Below, piece after piece: positions 23,601 through 34,716 of a stretch of DNA of 64,000 nt. This DNA is from Deuterostichococcus epilithicus (taxonomy: Eukaryota > Chlorophyta > Trebouxiophyceae > Prasiolales > Stichococcaceae). The stretch spans positions 992,001 to 1,056,000 of the forward strand of contig JAVTLE010000015.1 of NCBI GenBank assembly GCA_033439295.1, read 5' to 3'. The position numbers were made by a program, and so were the translations under genes. Below the pieces are notes generated by a model. The model did no database searches. It was not told the origin of the DNA and was given only the letters and a program-made list of their open reading frames with translations. Position 1 is the first letter of the stretch; each line of letters begins with the position of its first letter.

Positions 23601-23963
23601 TGCACACGCTGCCAAACGCCGGCCACTGGGTGCATGTGCGCACTTTTCTTTGCTGCCAGCGAGACAGGGGTCTGTTGCTCTCCAAACCACGTCAAGAGCT
23701 TGGTGCGTCCTGGTGTCAGCCGTGCAGACACCTGGGGCATGCAGCTTGAGCATATGGGACAACTCGCTGGGGGCAGCACGGCACTGGCTGCAGCGTGGCA
23801 GAGCATGGTGCCAAGTCGGGTGGATGCAGAGGTGGACGAGGCCCGAGCGTTTGCATGGCACTGACGCAGCTGAGTGCCCCGACCGCAGGTCGACAACCCT
23901 GACGGCTTGTTGGAGATGGTGCTGAGCGGCTGTCAAGATGCCGCGAATCACAGGTCAGACTGA
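20663..23963 (+). CDS. Alpha/beta hydrolase, ABHD11-like, probably organellar
   Basis: Serine hydrolase of the ABHD11 type. The start ATG at 20663 gives MLQALRRCGARPQPTRL, a basic presequence, spliced in phase to DFAPAQQGWRGMKTIAFEEA and AIVHGLLG, the oxyanion-hole strand. The exon at about 21420-21535 reads VLLVDQRCHGQST, matching the family's DxRxHG(x)S signature, followed by MDIAQ. The exon at 21816 reads MLVGHSLGGKVLLDYL, the nucleophile elbow G-H-S-L-G with the catalytic serine. Later exons give VWVLDSNPGLLPKD (acid-residue strand), ELGFSEGLRQWLGSNLVADR and EYWRLLGNLPTG. Then follows LRVHTLPNAGHWVHV, whose GHW holds the catalytic histidine. The last exon starts VDNPDGLLEMVLSGCQDA and stops at 23961-23963. 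The complete triad suggests an active enzyme. Substrate is unknown. Confidence 0.85.
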
Positions 23964-24307
23964 CGGCGTGAGGGTGTGCCCGCAATTGGGCACGTTGACA
24001 TTCTTCAGCACTGCCTGAAATCACTGCTGTAAGCCTGGCACAGCGCTTGTAAAACTGCATCGCCGTCCATGTTGTTGCCGTCTAGGTTGTTGCCGCGGCG
24101 GACTCACAAGGCAATGACAAGGACGCTCGACTCTGAATACTACCTACCTACCTACTGAAAGCTCAACACCGCGACAGCTGGCTGCCTTGCAATCAGATAC
24201 AGTTGGGCAAAGCGCAGAGCTGTGGTCCGAACTGTGTTATACATGTTGAACTGGCGCCACTCGTCCCCCATGGCGACATCTGCCGTTGAGCTCGGCTCGC
24301 GATGGTG
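23964..24307. other. Convergent intergenic region with candidate polyadenylation signals
   Basis: A 344-base interval between two converging stop codons. TGTAA occurs on the plus strand at 24028-24032 and 24048-24052, 65-85 bases after the hydrolase stop. A short CTAC-repeat lies near 24142-24156. No gene seen. Confidence 0.4.
24028..24052 (+). terminator. Paired TGTAA signals after the ABHD11-like gene
   Basis: Two TGTAA pentamers 20 bases apart, 65-85 bases after the stop codon, in sense orientation. Confidence 0.35.
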
Positions 24308-26973
24308 TCAGCGGCTGTCGTAGGGAAAGTTCGTCTCCCAAAACTTTCGCACAATTTCCAGGCCGTTCCCGTCTCCGCCCGCGTCCTGCAGGACGATGAC
24401 AGCATGAACCCTGATGAGGCACTGCACACCCAGTGTCACATCAAAATACTGGCGACTGCATCCATGTCTACAGATCCGAAATTAAAATGGAATCCCACCT
24501 CGTACATGGCTCCCAGCACCGCCTCGAACGCCTCGGCAAGCATGGAGTGCTCCGGGCTGGCGGTGCCATCCGTTGTCTGCCGGAAGCCGGGCTGCAGGCA
24601 TGCGCCAGCAGGAGTCACTTCAGGGCAGTGCCTTGCAAACGGCATGTTGTCTGGCGGGCGCAGCGGCAGAGTTTTGTGCTGCAAGGCGCTGAGGATGTGA
24701 CCACCCACCGCCGCAAGTGCCGCCAGCCAGTTTGGGGCAGAATATCTGGAGGCATTGAAAGGAGCTTCTCGAGGAAAGCCAGGTGAGTGTAAGATTCCAG
24801 TGGGTGCACCTGCATGGCCAGCTGCGGGCCGAGGCCGATGCGCTGGGCATGCTGCGCGCATGCCGCCCGGCTCACAAGCTGCATCTTGAACCGGCTCAGC
24901 TCTGCGCACAGAACAGCACGCTTCACCATCAGCCCGCTGAACATGCAGCCGCCGGTGCACTGCAGGCCTGCATGTGCGGCTAGCAAAAGGCAGCCGGCTG
25001 TGGGTGCAGTGAACAATGGGCCAATATAGCCTGCCGCTGCTCCACAGTTCAGGCGCGGCGCCAGACACTGATTAGGCATTGCATCGATGGGTTGCGCAGG
25101 GAAGCGGCTGCTGCCGCATGGCGAGAGGACTGCTTTCAATCGCCTGAAACCAGTCCCCTGGAACCCAGCACAGCGATTGACCTAGCAGACGCAAGTTCGA
25201 CAGCTTGCAACAGCGCGCACCAGAGGTGTTGGCGTCGGGACGGTGGCGCATGCCTTGCTGCAGGACTATCAGGTCCAGCACACGGTCCCCCAGCAGCGCC
25301 AGCCGGTCGTTGTTGCACTCGCCTGCCGCCAAGGAAACGATGTGAGGTCTGCATGTGTTCCCATGGCCCGACACGGGCGCAGCGCCGCAATAGGGGGGGC
25401 CAGTGTTTCAGCGCAGAGAGGGGGACAGGGGGACTGATGCGATGCCTGCGCCCGCCGTGCATTCGGCGCTGTGCAGAAAGCCGTGCTGAGGAGGTTGCCG
25501 GGACAGGCTCGCAGCTGGGTCGAGCTGGACTGCGACGCCCACGCCGCGAATCGGCACCTTCGGCGCTGGCGGCGCAGAGCAGAGCAGGGGGCGCTTGAGA
25601 CCCTGCTCGACCCCGATACTCACCGGCGCTGGGGTGGATGCACGCCTGGCGCAGCAGCTGCGGGTCCCGGAAGCGGTACCCCAGTGACTGCTGCAACTCC
25701 TCCAACTGCTGCTGTGTCGGCCGCGCCTCAAGTGCCTGCAGATGCGGTCGGCAGTTGGCGCCGGCACTGGGATGATGAAGAGCTGCAGGAGGCCGCCGTT
25801 GCCCGGACTTCCGAGTGTTTTCCAATATTTAAAGACGAGTGCGCGTGGCATCCGCGCCACCTCTGCTCAGCTGTCGCTCTCACTGTGGCAAGGCAGGCCC
25901 GCCGGCAGAGCAGCGAGGCCTGAGGCAAGGAAGCCGCACGCCTGCGAGTGCAGGACTGGACCGCCAGCCGGGCAGGTGAGCCCAGGCCATTGGCGTGGAC
26001 GCGAACATGCGAGCATGCGACACCTGCGCTTCCCGCAGTGCCTCGGAGGCGGCCGCTGCGGCCGCGGCTTCCATTGCGGCCTCTTCCACGGCCCGATCCC
26101 GCATGGCCGCCACCTCTGCGGCCTGGTGCGGCGCCAGCAGGCCGCTGGCCGACAGGCTGGCCAGTGCCTCCAGTGCCGCTGCGTGCTCCGCCTCCCGCTT
26201 GCTCCTGGACACCGCCACGAACTGCAGGGCCAATGCGGTGCGCCGTCGTCAGAGTTCAGGCAGCGCGCACGGCGAGGAATTCGATTGATGCCGGGCAGGT
26301 CAGCTTGCTCTGTCGCAGCCTAGCTGTCGGGGGCGGGGTTTTGCGTAGGGACACGGCCGCCGCAGCAAGACAGCGGCCACGGGCCGCCGCTGCCCGTGCA
26401 AGCGCAGGTGCGGGTGGGGCGACGCGGTGTGCGCTGCAAAGATAGGAGCTTGGCGGCAGCGGGGCGGCGCCTCGCCTCCGTGCTGGGCAGCCTGTCGAAG
26501 AGGGTGGAGGGCAGCTGCAGGAACGCCTCGAACTTGGGGTCGTGCGCCGTGCTGTCCACTGCCTCGCATGTGGTGAACAACATCGGCGCCGGCTGGTCCC
26601 GCCTGCACGGGTCCCAGCACGGAGCGTCGGAGCCTGGGCGCGTCACAGGGAGTGCATTTCTGGGTGGACCCCAGCGGACGTTCGAGCACAAGCTCATCCC
26701 GCATGTTTGAAGCATACTTGTTCGCAACGGAAGAATGCGCCTTCAGCAGCTTGCGCCATGCAGCGTCTGACCCTGACCCAGGTCGAAGCGGGACCCGCAC
26801 CGCTCTAGCTGATGGATCAGCTCCAGCAGGGCCGTCTTGGGCAGCCGCTGCGGACCGCGCTGCTGCATGTGGGAGTAAGGCTGCGACTGGACCAGCCTCG
26901 ACAGGGCGGCGGACGCCGCTGCCTGCCGCAGGCCGCCGCTCACAGCCCCGCCGGCATGCGCCGCACCCGCCAT
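24308..26973 (-). CDS. Double-stranded-RNA-binding domain plus degenerate RNase III-fold protein, probably organellar
   Basis: The ATG at 26973 starts MAGAAHAGGAVSGGLRQAAA, an organelle-type presequence. RLPKTALLELIHQLER follows (first helix of a dsRBD), then MLFTTCEAVDSTAHDPKFEA (the strand part), then FVAVSRSKREAEHAAALEAL, the classic SKxEAExxAA end of a dsRBD (about 26220). After an Ala-rich helix ending REAQ a GTGTCG donor joins in phase to ALEARPTQQQLEELQQSLGY, then RFRDPQLLRQACIHPS, the N terminus of an RNase III domain. Next come NNDRLALLGDRVLDLIVL and LAEAFEAVLGAMYEVGFHF. The C terminus reads LEIVRKFWETNFPYDSR with TGA at 24308-24310. Against the RNase III signature (NERLEFLGD, DxFEA) two acidic metal ligands are altered: E to A in LALLGD and D to E in AEAFE. 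It is therefore probably a structural RNase III-fold protein, such as mL44-like ribosomal or intron-binding proteins. The joining of the two domains in one gene is inferred from splice phase. Confidence 0.6.
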
Positions 26974-28086
26974 CACCGGCCAGCCCAGTGCGGAGGGGCT
27001 GGCCACCTGCACGGCTGTTGGGTGTCGGCACCAGGCCCGTGCAACATGGTGCAAGCCTGAAATTGCAGTCCTGCCGGGCATGCACTGTAGACGCAAGCGA
27101 CTTGAATGACAGGCGCCCAGCAGCAGGCAGGGCATGACCTTGCAGTCCACCAGGACTGTGCTATTGTCAGAAAGACTGTTGCTGCTCAACACAAGGCCCA
27201 CTGACGCTGCTGCACGCTGTCGAACGCAGGCTCTGCCGTGGCAACCCCAAGCTTGGGCAATGTCTGCTGGTCACTTGCGACGGTCTCGACACCAGTCGGC
27301 ATCGAACTGGGAAGTTTGAGCTTGATGAAAAATTGTAGAAGCGAGAATGGCGAATGCAGATGGATGCAGTATAGCACAGGCATCCGTTTTGCCGCCCTGG
27401 AGCAGGCTGCTGCACGGCCTGCATCTGCAGCCATGTTCAGCACGCATGCAGCGGCAACATACAAGGGATGGCCAGGCAAATTGACTGGGGTGCGCCCACG
27501 TCAGCGGCTTACTGTACCGACGCACCACGGCTGGCAATCGCATGGGCGACGGCAGTGGCATGCACGCCAGCGCGCACATGCGTCACCCACCATGCGCTCG
27601 GCGCAGGTCTGAAACTCGACTCTGGGCACACTGCCAAAGCATCGGTCCAAGAGGCCTACGTGTTCAAACCGCGTCACAAGACCCCGCAATCAGGCGCTCT
27701 GGCACGCTAGCCGGTCGCTAGACTACACCGACGCTACACCGATCGGGCAACAACCTAGGTCACAAGAAGTTGGGGCCTGACCCACTCTCGAGGAATGCAA
27801 GGCAATGAAAGCAAAACCGCTGGGGAGGCAGAGGCACCTCAGCGTAAAAATCCTCAATGCGGAGGCTGACATTCCTGTGTTGCATGTGGCCACGGCGCCA
27901 TCTGGAGACACGAAGCATCGGACGCCGGAGCGACATCACTCCGGCGCCACCCTGAGGCGATGCTGCTCGTAGCTGCCAATGCGTACATCGTCCAAAGAGA
28001 TGCGCTCGACCTCTGCCGACGGGCGTGCCCCCACTACCGGCGTCAGCAGCGGCGCCGTCAGCATGTTCTCACCTGCACTTGGGCGG
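26974..28086. other. Intergenic, 5' region of the RNase III-fold gene and 3' UTR of the MFS gene
   Basis: Both neighbours are on the minus strand, so this interval holds the MFS gene's 3' UTR followed by the promoter of the RNase III-fold gene. Small open frames here lack recognisable content. Confidence 0.3.
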
Positions 28087-31000
28087 TCAACACATCAGCG
28101 GCAGCCCAGAGGCATCTGAATCGCGAATTTGTGCAGTTGACCGCCAGACCAGCACGTCTGTGGACCGCACACGACGACCACGGCAAGGCAGGCGTGCCTC
28201 ATCACCTGCCGCAGCAACTGCCGCCTCACTGACGGCCTCTGCATCTGCCGTGCCGCTGGGGAGGTGCATGCCATTCGTCAGCGGCGCGTCCCCACAGCTG
28301 TCGCCCGGCGCGCAAACCGCTGCGGCTGTCCGACTCCTGCTCTGAGCCCCGTCGCCCTTGGGCACGATGAAGAGGAGCGGGATGAGCATGAGCACCGCAA
28401 CACCCTGCAGGCAACCACCCGAAATGGCATGTGCAAAGCACTTGACATAAGCGCGTGACGGCAACATCTTGCAGCTGACGCGAGCCCTGCACAGAATGGG
28501 GCTCGTCACGACATGACAGCCATCGTCGCAAGGGCATCAGACCTGCGCAGACGCGGTGATGATGAATGTGATGTCGAACCTGCAAGGGAGCACCAGACCT
28601 TCAGCAGCTTCGCCTTCACCCAGAGCTGCAGAACAGGAGCGGCGAGGGCGCAGTATAGCCAACGGCGAGCAACGCCCTCGACCTGCCTGCACAGAGCAGC
28701 AGCGGCAGCCAGAGCTGACGCTGCTTTTCCCAACGAGGCGTAAACTGCACCAGCAATAAAACAGTGTCGCAAGCCTCCAGAAGCGGCTCACCCATAGTTG
28801 TCCAAAAGGAAACCGCCCACGACCGCGCTGCCGCACCAGCCAAAGGCCAGCACGCTGTCCAAGCTGTTCCACCGTCCCCGCGACTCCTTCGGGGGGCGCA
28901 AGTCACGGTCTTTACGATCATTCGCGGTGCAGCATCAATTGCTAACAGGTTCAAGGGTGCGAGAACTTAGTGCCGGAGGACCGCCGCAGATGGGCGCTCC
29001 CAGGCTTGCGGTGCAGCACAAGTGTATGCACACGTTGGCTGACAGTCATGCTGCTCCTCGGGGTTGGCGAATCGGCGCCGAGTCGTACCTTGCGGACATA
29101 GTCCATGAGCAGACTCTTTTCCAGAGCATAGCAGCAGTTGTTGGCTGCCGACCTGTGTGGACACGTGCACGCCGTCTCAGCTGCGGCTTGAGCCTGGTGC
29201 CTTGAATCGTGGAGCTGCTGACGAGCTGCAAAACTGACTGTGCGCGTGTGAGCTTCACCAATGCAGAGAACTGCAGGTGGCGCAACGGGAAGGGCGGTGG
29301 GAGCAGGCAGTTTCGGCAGTCGCTGAGAGGACGGCCATGGACGTGCCGTAGGATGATCATTGGCACGACGATCGTCGCCTGGGGCCACAGGGATGGCCAG
29401 ATGCCAACGATGGCCTGCACAGGCATGGGGCCTGCCCTTCAAAGGCATACCAATAGGAGGTGTCACGATCCATGCCAGAGACGCAGCCTTATTCAGTGAC
29501 GATGTGTCTCTTGTACAGGAAGCAGTCGTTCGGATTGCTGCGCCGCACCATCAGCCCAACACCAATTGCTTCGAAGCCCATGATGGTCGGCACCCGACCT
29601 GCAGCAGAAGCGCAACGTCTCAGGGTCTCGACTAAGGTGTGCTGGGCCGATCAATCCCGGCGGATGCAGGCATGCCTCAGGTGCCAACATGCCCAGCTGC
29701 AGGCGGGTGGTTGTCAGTCGCCCACACGTCATCTCAGTAGCGTTCTGGAAGGGCAGCCGCAGCAGTGAGGAAAGCACAGGGGCAGATCCCCCACCGATGG
29801 TGCCGCCGATGCGCTGGGCCAGGAAGGACAGCGGCGCCAGCACCAGGGGGATGCTCGCCATCACGATGTTGGTGGTGGCGGGCGACAGCTTCACCTTGCC
29901 CATGAAGAAAAGCGGGAAGAACCTGCGGGAGGGGCACATGACCGGATTTGGAATTGTGGCCTGCAGTTGCTGGAGCGCACGAAGCACATGGGCGGAGCAC
30001 TGCTTCTGAAGAATGAGGGGCCTGCAGGAATTGCGACGCCAGGTGTGAAGGAACATTCGCAGCACGAGGGAGCCTATGCACAGCTGCGTTGCGCTGCAGG
30101 GCATTGCTTGACGGGACGGTCCATGGCACGGCGCACTTGACTGTCATGCCGGCGGCCAGGCCGAACACGGCGTCGGACGCCAGCAGGACGGCTGGCAGCA
30201 GGAAGTTGATGGACGTCCAGCTGTTGGGCGGCCTTCGCTTGTGCCCCGGTGACCCCGCCTCCCCATCCGCATGCATGCCTACAGGTCAGCAGGCTGGCAC
30301 GTCAGCATGCGCTGACAGCTGTGACCCGTCTGCCACCAGCTGCCGGCACGCGGGCGGTTCCAGTTGTCCTGCTCCTCTATTGGTGTCACGACTGACTGAG
30401 ATGGAGGTTGTCGAATGCCCCACCACCGGCAGTACATGACCTAGTCCGGGCTGGTCGGCACTACATGCGCCCCAGGCTGGACACACCAGCAACCTGTCAA
30501 GACTGAAGGTTTGGCTGGGCCGTGCAGCTTCCGGCTGCTCACCGTCACAGCCGCCCGACAGCAGCGCCTCGCTCTCCTCGCCCAGGGTCTTGTCATCATC
30601 GAACATCCCCAGGGCCACTGCGGCAGCAAGCATTGCATGGTGAGCTCCAGGGCCACCGGGCGATCTCCAATGGCAATCGGGCTTAGGTGAAACAACATGG
30701 AGCAGAGGAGGGCTGCTCCATACAAGCCTAGGCCATGGCGCAGGCGTCGACCAAACTCAACAGTGTGCCTCATACTGGATACGCATACAGCATCAAGTGG
30801 CAGCTGCGCATGTCCTGCAGGTGTTGCCAGGCTCACGTGCAGGGATCAAGGCGACGACCATGCCGGCCAGGATGACCAGGCCCAGCGTGGAGACGCTCCA
30901 GCTGTTGCCGCTGGCCCAGAACAGCGCCGCCGCAATGAACTGGCCGCACGATGAGGCGCTCACGTAGACCGTGAAGGCGGTGGTGTATATGCCCACACGA

Positions 31001-32038
31001 CCGCCTGTGCAGGGGTAGGTTGATGCCTCCGGTCATGCCGACGTCAAGGCCGTCAGGCCACCAGGGCCGCCCCCAGCCGAGGTGGACGCTCCAGCAGCAG
31101 CAGTGCCGTCTCATGCCACGCCACGCGGTGCAGGACGAGTTGTTAGGTTAGGGTGCCTTGCCTGTCGGCACACTGTCGGCAAAGATTGCGTCCAGCACAG
31201 GCGAGTAGCCCTCCGCGATGCCCCACAGCACCTGAGTTGAAAGGCCGATAAGCCGAAATGGTTTGAGACGTGTAAGGGTGAGTTCAGCGGGGTGTGCGGC
31301 AACAGGCGCAGCTCACGATCAGGAGCTTCCTGAAGCATGGACTGACAGATGGATGGTGGCGCCCTGGCTGACATTGAGCTGCCGTCTCACCATCGCGCCC
31401 AGCAGCACTGCAAAGCGGCTGTCCAGGGTGATGCCCCGCCAGCTCAGCTGGTGATGCGGCAGGAAAAGCGCCGTCACCGTCACCGCGATGGCCGCTGCAC
31501 CAGGCAGGAGACCTCAGCAGCAAGGCATGCAGCGCAGCACAATTGCTGCGCTTTGAAAGTCCTGCATGAACATCAACTTCATGCCTGGGTCCCGTAAAAC
31601 TGCTCTCACACAGCTGTCATGTGCGCTGCCCCACCGAGCATGATGAAGCCGCAGATGCGGAGCGTGCGGTCGCGCCGCATCCTGTCAGCGAACCAGCCGG
31701 CGGGGATGCCAGACGCCGCACAGAATGTGCCGAAAATCCCTTCAGCAATGCCCACCGACTGCAAAACGCAGAGACGCGCATGGTGAAGCATGCTCAAGGC
31801 AGCTCGTGTGGCACAGCAAAGCACTCGGTTGCATCATCGACAGAGCATTGCCGCAGCCAGCGGCGGCATTGACCATGACAGTCGGCAAATTCAGCATCGA
31901 GCCTCTGCTGGTGTTCGGTGACGAATCTCGCACCTTGTTGCTGTGGTTCTGTATGAGGTAAATGTAAGCTGCGAGTGTTGCGCCATTCCATATGCCCGCC
32001 GCCAGGCCGTCTGCCGCTCTGACAACCAGTGTCAGCAT
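28087..32038 (-). CDS. Major facilitator superfamily transporter
   Basis: Twelve-helix secondary carrier. The first recognised exon starts at the ATG at 32038 (MLTLVVRAADGLAAGIWNGA), though a 5' exon could be missed. Then GIFGTFCAASGIPAGWFADR, with the MFS loop motif GWFADRMRRDRTLR (about 31700), and TLRICGFIMLGGAA. Further exons read LFLPHHQLSWRGITLDSRFA, WGIAEGYSPVLDAIFADSVP, FTVYVSASSCGQFIAAALFW and VSTLGLVILAGMVVALIPAR. A cytosolic loop (about 30620-30490) follows, then INFLLPAVLLASDAVFGLAA and MASIPLVLAPLSFLAQRIGG. Then come SLLMDYVRKV (about 29110) and SRGRWNSLDSVLAFGWCGSA with VVGGFLLDNYG (about 28890-28800), a motif shared by a plant/algal MFS clade. The last exon (VAVLMLIPLLFIVPKGDG) has a hydrophilic tail and stops at 28087. 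Family is clear; substrate unknown. Confidence 0.75.
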
Positions 32039-33455
32039 CACATTGTGATTCCGCCATGTGCTGCTGGCGGGGCTCGCTGACGCACAATCGCTCATCAGAC
32101 TTCGACGGTCAGGCTCCGCTTTCTCAAGGGCCCACGAGTTTGAAGTGTTGTGGGTGGCTGAGGGAAAGGTAGCTGGGGCCGCACGCCTCGGCGAAGCCAC
32201 GTAGCAGCAATTGCTCGACTGTGTGGTGTCGGATGTAAAGCAATCAACTGAGCGGTTTCCTGCAAAAGAGCTGGCACGGGCAAGTCGCAGCACACCCAGC
32301 AGCCTATGAGACGCCTCGCGTGAGGTGCCAGCACCAGGTGCACTACTTGGTGCGCTCTTACTGTCGAGAAGCGTACAAGATGAATGCTTGGTGAATAAGC
32401 GTAGAGCGGTCGGACTCCTACTAATGCTGCACTCGACTTGGCTTGCTCGATTGCGACCTAGTGCGCGTCGCACCGAGTGCCCTGCGGCTTTGACCTTGTG
32501 AGGGCGAGTGACTGGGGCATGAGAGGAGAGAGCAGTGAGCCGCAATTGGCTGCGAATCCATTCTGAGAGCAGGCATGCTGATTCAGTGATTCCGACAGCA
32601 TCAGTCGTGGATCCGTGACGCATGGTCCAAGACTTCGTGGTGGTGACGAAGTCTTCATGAGCAATTGTGTGGAGCTCTCAATTGGCATCGCCATGGGCTC
32701 TGGGATGAGAGGATGCCTCACCGATCGAACTTGGCAATCTCGACTATTCGGGAATGTATCGCGTTCCGGCCTCATCAAGAGAGTGCACGACGCCGCCTGT
32801 TGATCGAACAAGTGCTCGTGAGTTTGACTGGCGCAGCAAACATAACACACCGCCTCCTGTATATGTAAAAGCAGCTTGTACTAGATCTGACGCAGCCGAA
32901 GTACATGTGACGCGCCGTTGAGGGTGCCACAACCCCCGTTGAGCTCCGCCGCAAAATCCGCCACTGCCACTTAAGTTTTGTCCAGCTCGCCGTCTGGTGC
33001 GAGGCAAATGCACCTGCAACTAGGATCGCATGCGCGTATCTGAGCTGATTGCGCAGCATGTGACACGCACAGCTGCTGCAAGGAGTGATGCAGCATGACA
33101 TCCACAAGTCAACTGGCAAGTGCACAGGTTTGCCAGGTCTGCAAGGTCGCCATCAATCCGGCAACTGATAAGGCGGTTCAGGTGCGGCGAGCAAATTTGA
33201 ACATATGAAATGCTGCTTCGCCTGCGCTGGCATTGCTGTAGCTTGTGAATCTCGAGCGCAGATGCCACCCGAGTGCGATCACCATATTCTCGAATGTGCA
33301 GTCAACGAGCCGTGTGCATGCGCGGGGGACCTGTGCGTGGGTTAAGGACATGCGGCATTACTGTGGCGCACACCGAGTAAGTCGCTTCGACGCTGCGCTG
33401 AGACGCCGCCCCCGCCCGCGCTCCCTTCGTACTGGTCGCCGCATCACGTTGCATA
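32039..33455. other. Long intergenic or promoter region without recognised genes
   Basis: About 1.4 kb upstream of the MFS gene. Open frames on both strands are short and of mixed composition. It is slightly richer in A/T than its surroundings. I see no repeat or RNA gene. Confidence 0.3.
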
Positions 33456-34155
33456 ATGCCTTGCAAGTCTGCCGCGACGCAGGTGCTGCAAGGAGTGGCT
33501 GCTCAGCAGCTGAGACTATCAGAAAGCCGGAAACAGGGGCACGGCTCGCAAACAAGTAGGATCATGCTTTGCAGCCGTCGCGCGCCAGCGGGGAGCTACA
33601 TGTGTGTTGCTGACAAAATGCTTTCACCCTCGCAGCAACTCATCCAACTGCAGCCTCAGACGGAAGTGCGCGGAAGTCCGTGCTGGGTCCCAGTATGCCA
33701 CGGCAAATTCGTGCTCGTGAGTCTCCTTCCGCCGCGACTATGCGTCCCTGCGGCATCTGGGATTTGTGCGCGCTTGTGCTCTCTGCTTCTCCATGTTACC
33801 CCAACTCGGACAGGGAGCCAATAAAGGGAGCCGAAAAGGGGGCCGAAAGTTTTTCTCGCTGCCAGAACAGCGAAACGTAAGCCGAATTGGGCCAACCGCA
33901 GGGCGACCTCCAGCATTCACTGCAGCAGCAGCTTGAGAAACGCAACAAGAAGGTGCAGAGCCAGCCGGCGGCGACGGCGGCGCCCACAAAAATCTGCCGG
34001 CGGGGTCCGGGCTGGCAGCAGGTCCCAGCACTGCGGCTGCGCCCGACCTAGCAGCTGCCGTGCCACTTCCGCCACCGCCTGAGGCGCAGCAGCCAGTAGA
34101 GGCCGTGCAGTCGGATGATGATTTGGAAGGCTTGTTGGATATGCTGATGACTTAG
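33456..34155 (+). CDS. Unidentified protein, 3' exon with acidic C-terminal tail (5' part uncertain)
   Basis: Only the last exon is well supported. From an acceptor at about 33958 the frame AGGDGGAHKNLPAGSGLA, then AAAVPLPPPPEAQQPVEAVQ and finally SDDDLEGLLDMLMT runs to TAG at 34153-34155. An upstream TGA in this frame at 33934 means an intron must precede it. The Ala/Pro/Gln composition is that of real coding sequence here. Candidate upstream exon: the frame at 33456-33730. The acidic-amphipathic ending resembles the tail of the convergent gene at 34717. I do not recognise a family. Confidence 0.4.
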
Positions 34156-34716
34156 GGAGGATGGGCTCAGTATGGGGTTGGAGGCGAGCACCGAGGTTTG
34201 TGCACAGCGATCCGGAGGTCGATCTCCATTTGACCTCTGCAGTTCGACTGGTGAGGCTGCCTTGCGCTATGGCCTGCAGCTGGTCGTTGCTGCAGCATGC
34301 GCCGTGCGTCCGAGACCAGCGGCAGCGCCAACTCAAATGAGCTCTTGAGTTGAGAAGTGCTAGGGCAACAGTCGACCTCATGTTGACTGTGTACAGTAAG
34401 GCCAAGCACAGAGATCTGTCATGAATCACAGGGAGAGGGCTCGTCACTTCTGCTGCTGTAACATTGACGACAGCCTAAACTCTTGAAATTTCCTGACTTC
34501 GCGCTCCTTCTCGGATCAAATGCATGCTTCGACCAAGCACTTTCAGGCCGCCTCAACTGCGCAGTAAGTGCGTCGTCGTCCGGTCCACTGAAACCCCATG
34601 CATTTTCGAGGTCTGTCGGCAGCAGCAGCCCTGCAGGCAGGTTCGAGACCAGATGCCACAACAGCCAGTCCACATCGGCTGCGCCGCCTTGGATACCATC
34701 ACGCATCCCGCAGGCC
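34156..34716. other. Convergent intergenic region
   Basis: 560 bases between two converging stop codons (34155 plus, 34717 minus). No independent coding signal; presumably two 3' UTRs. Confidence 0.35.
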
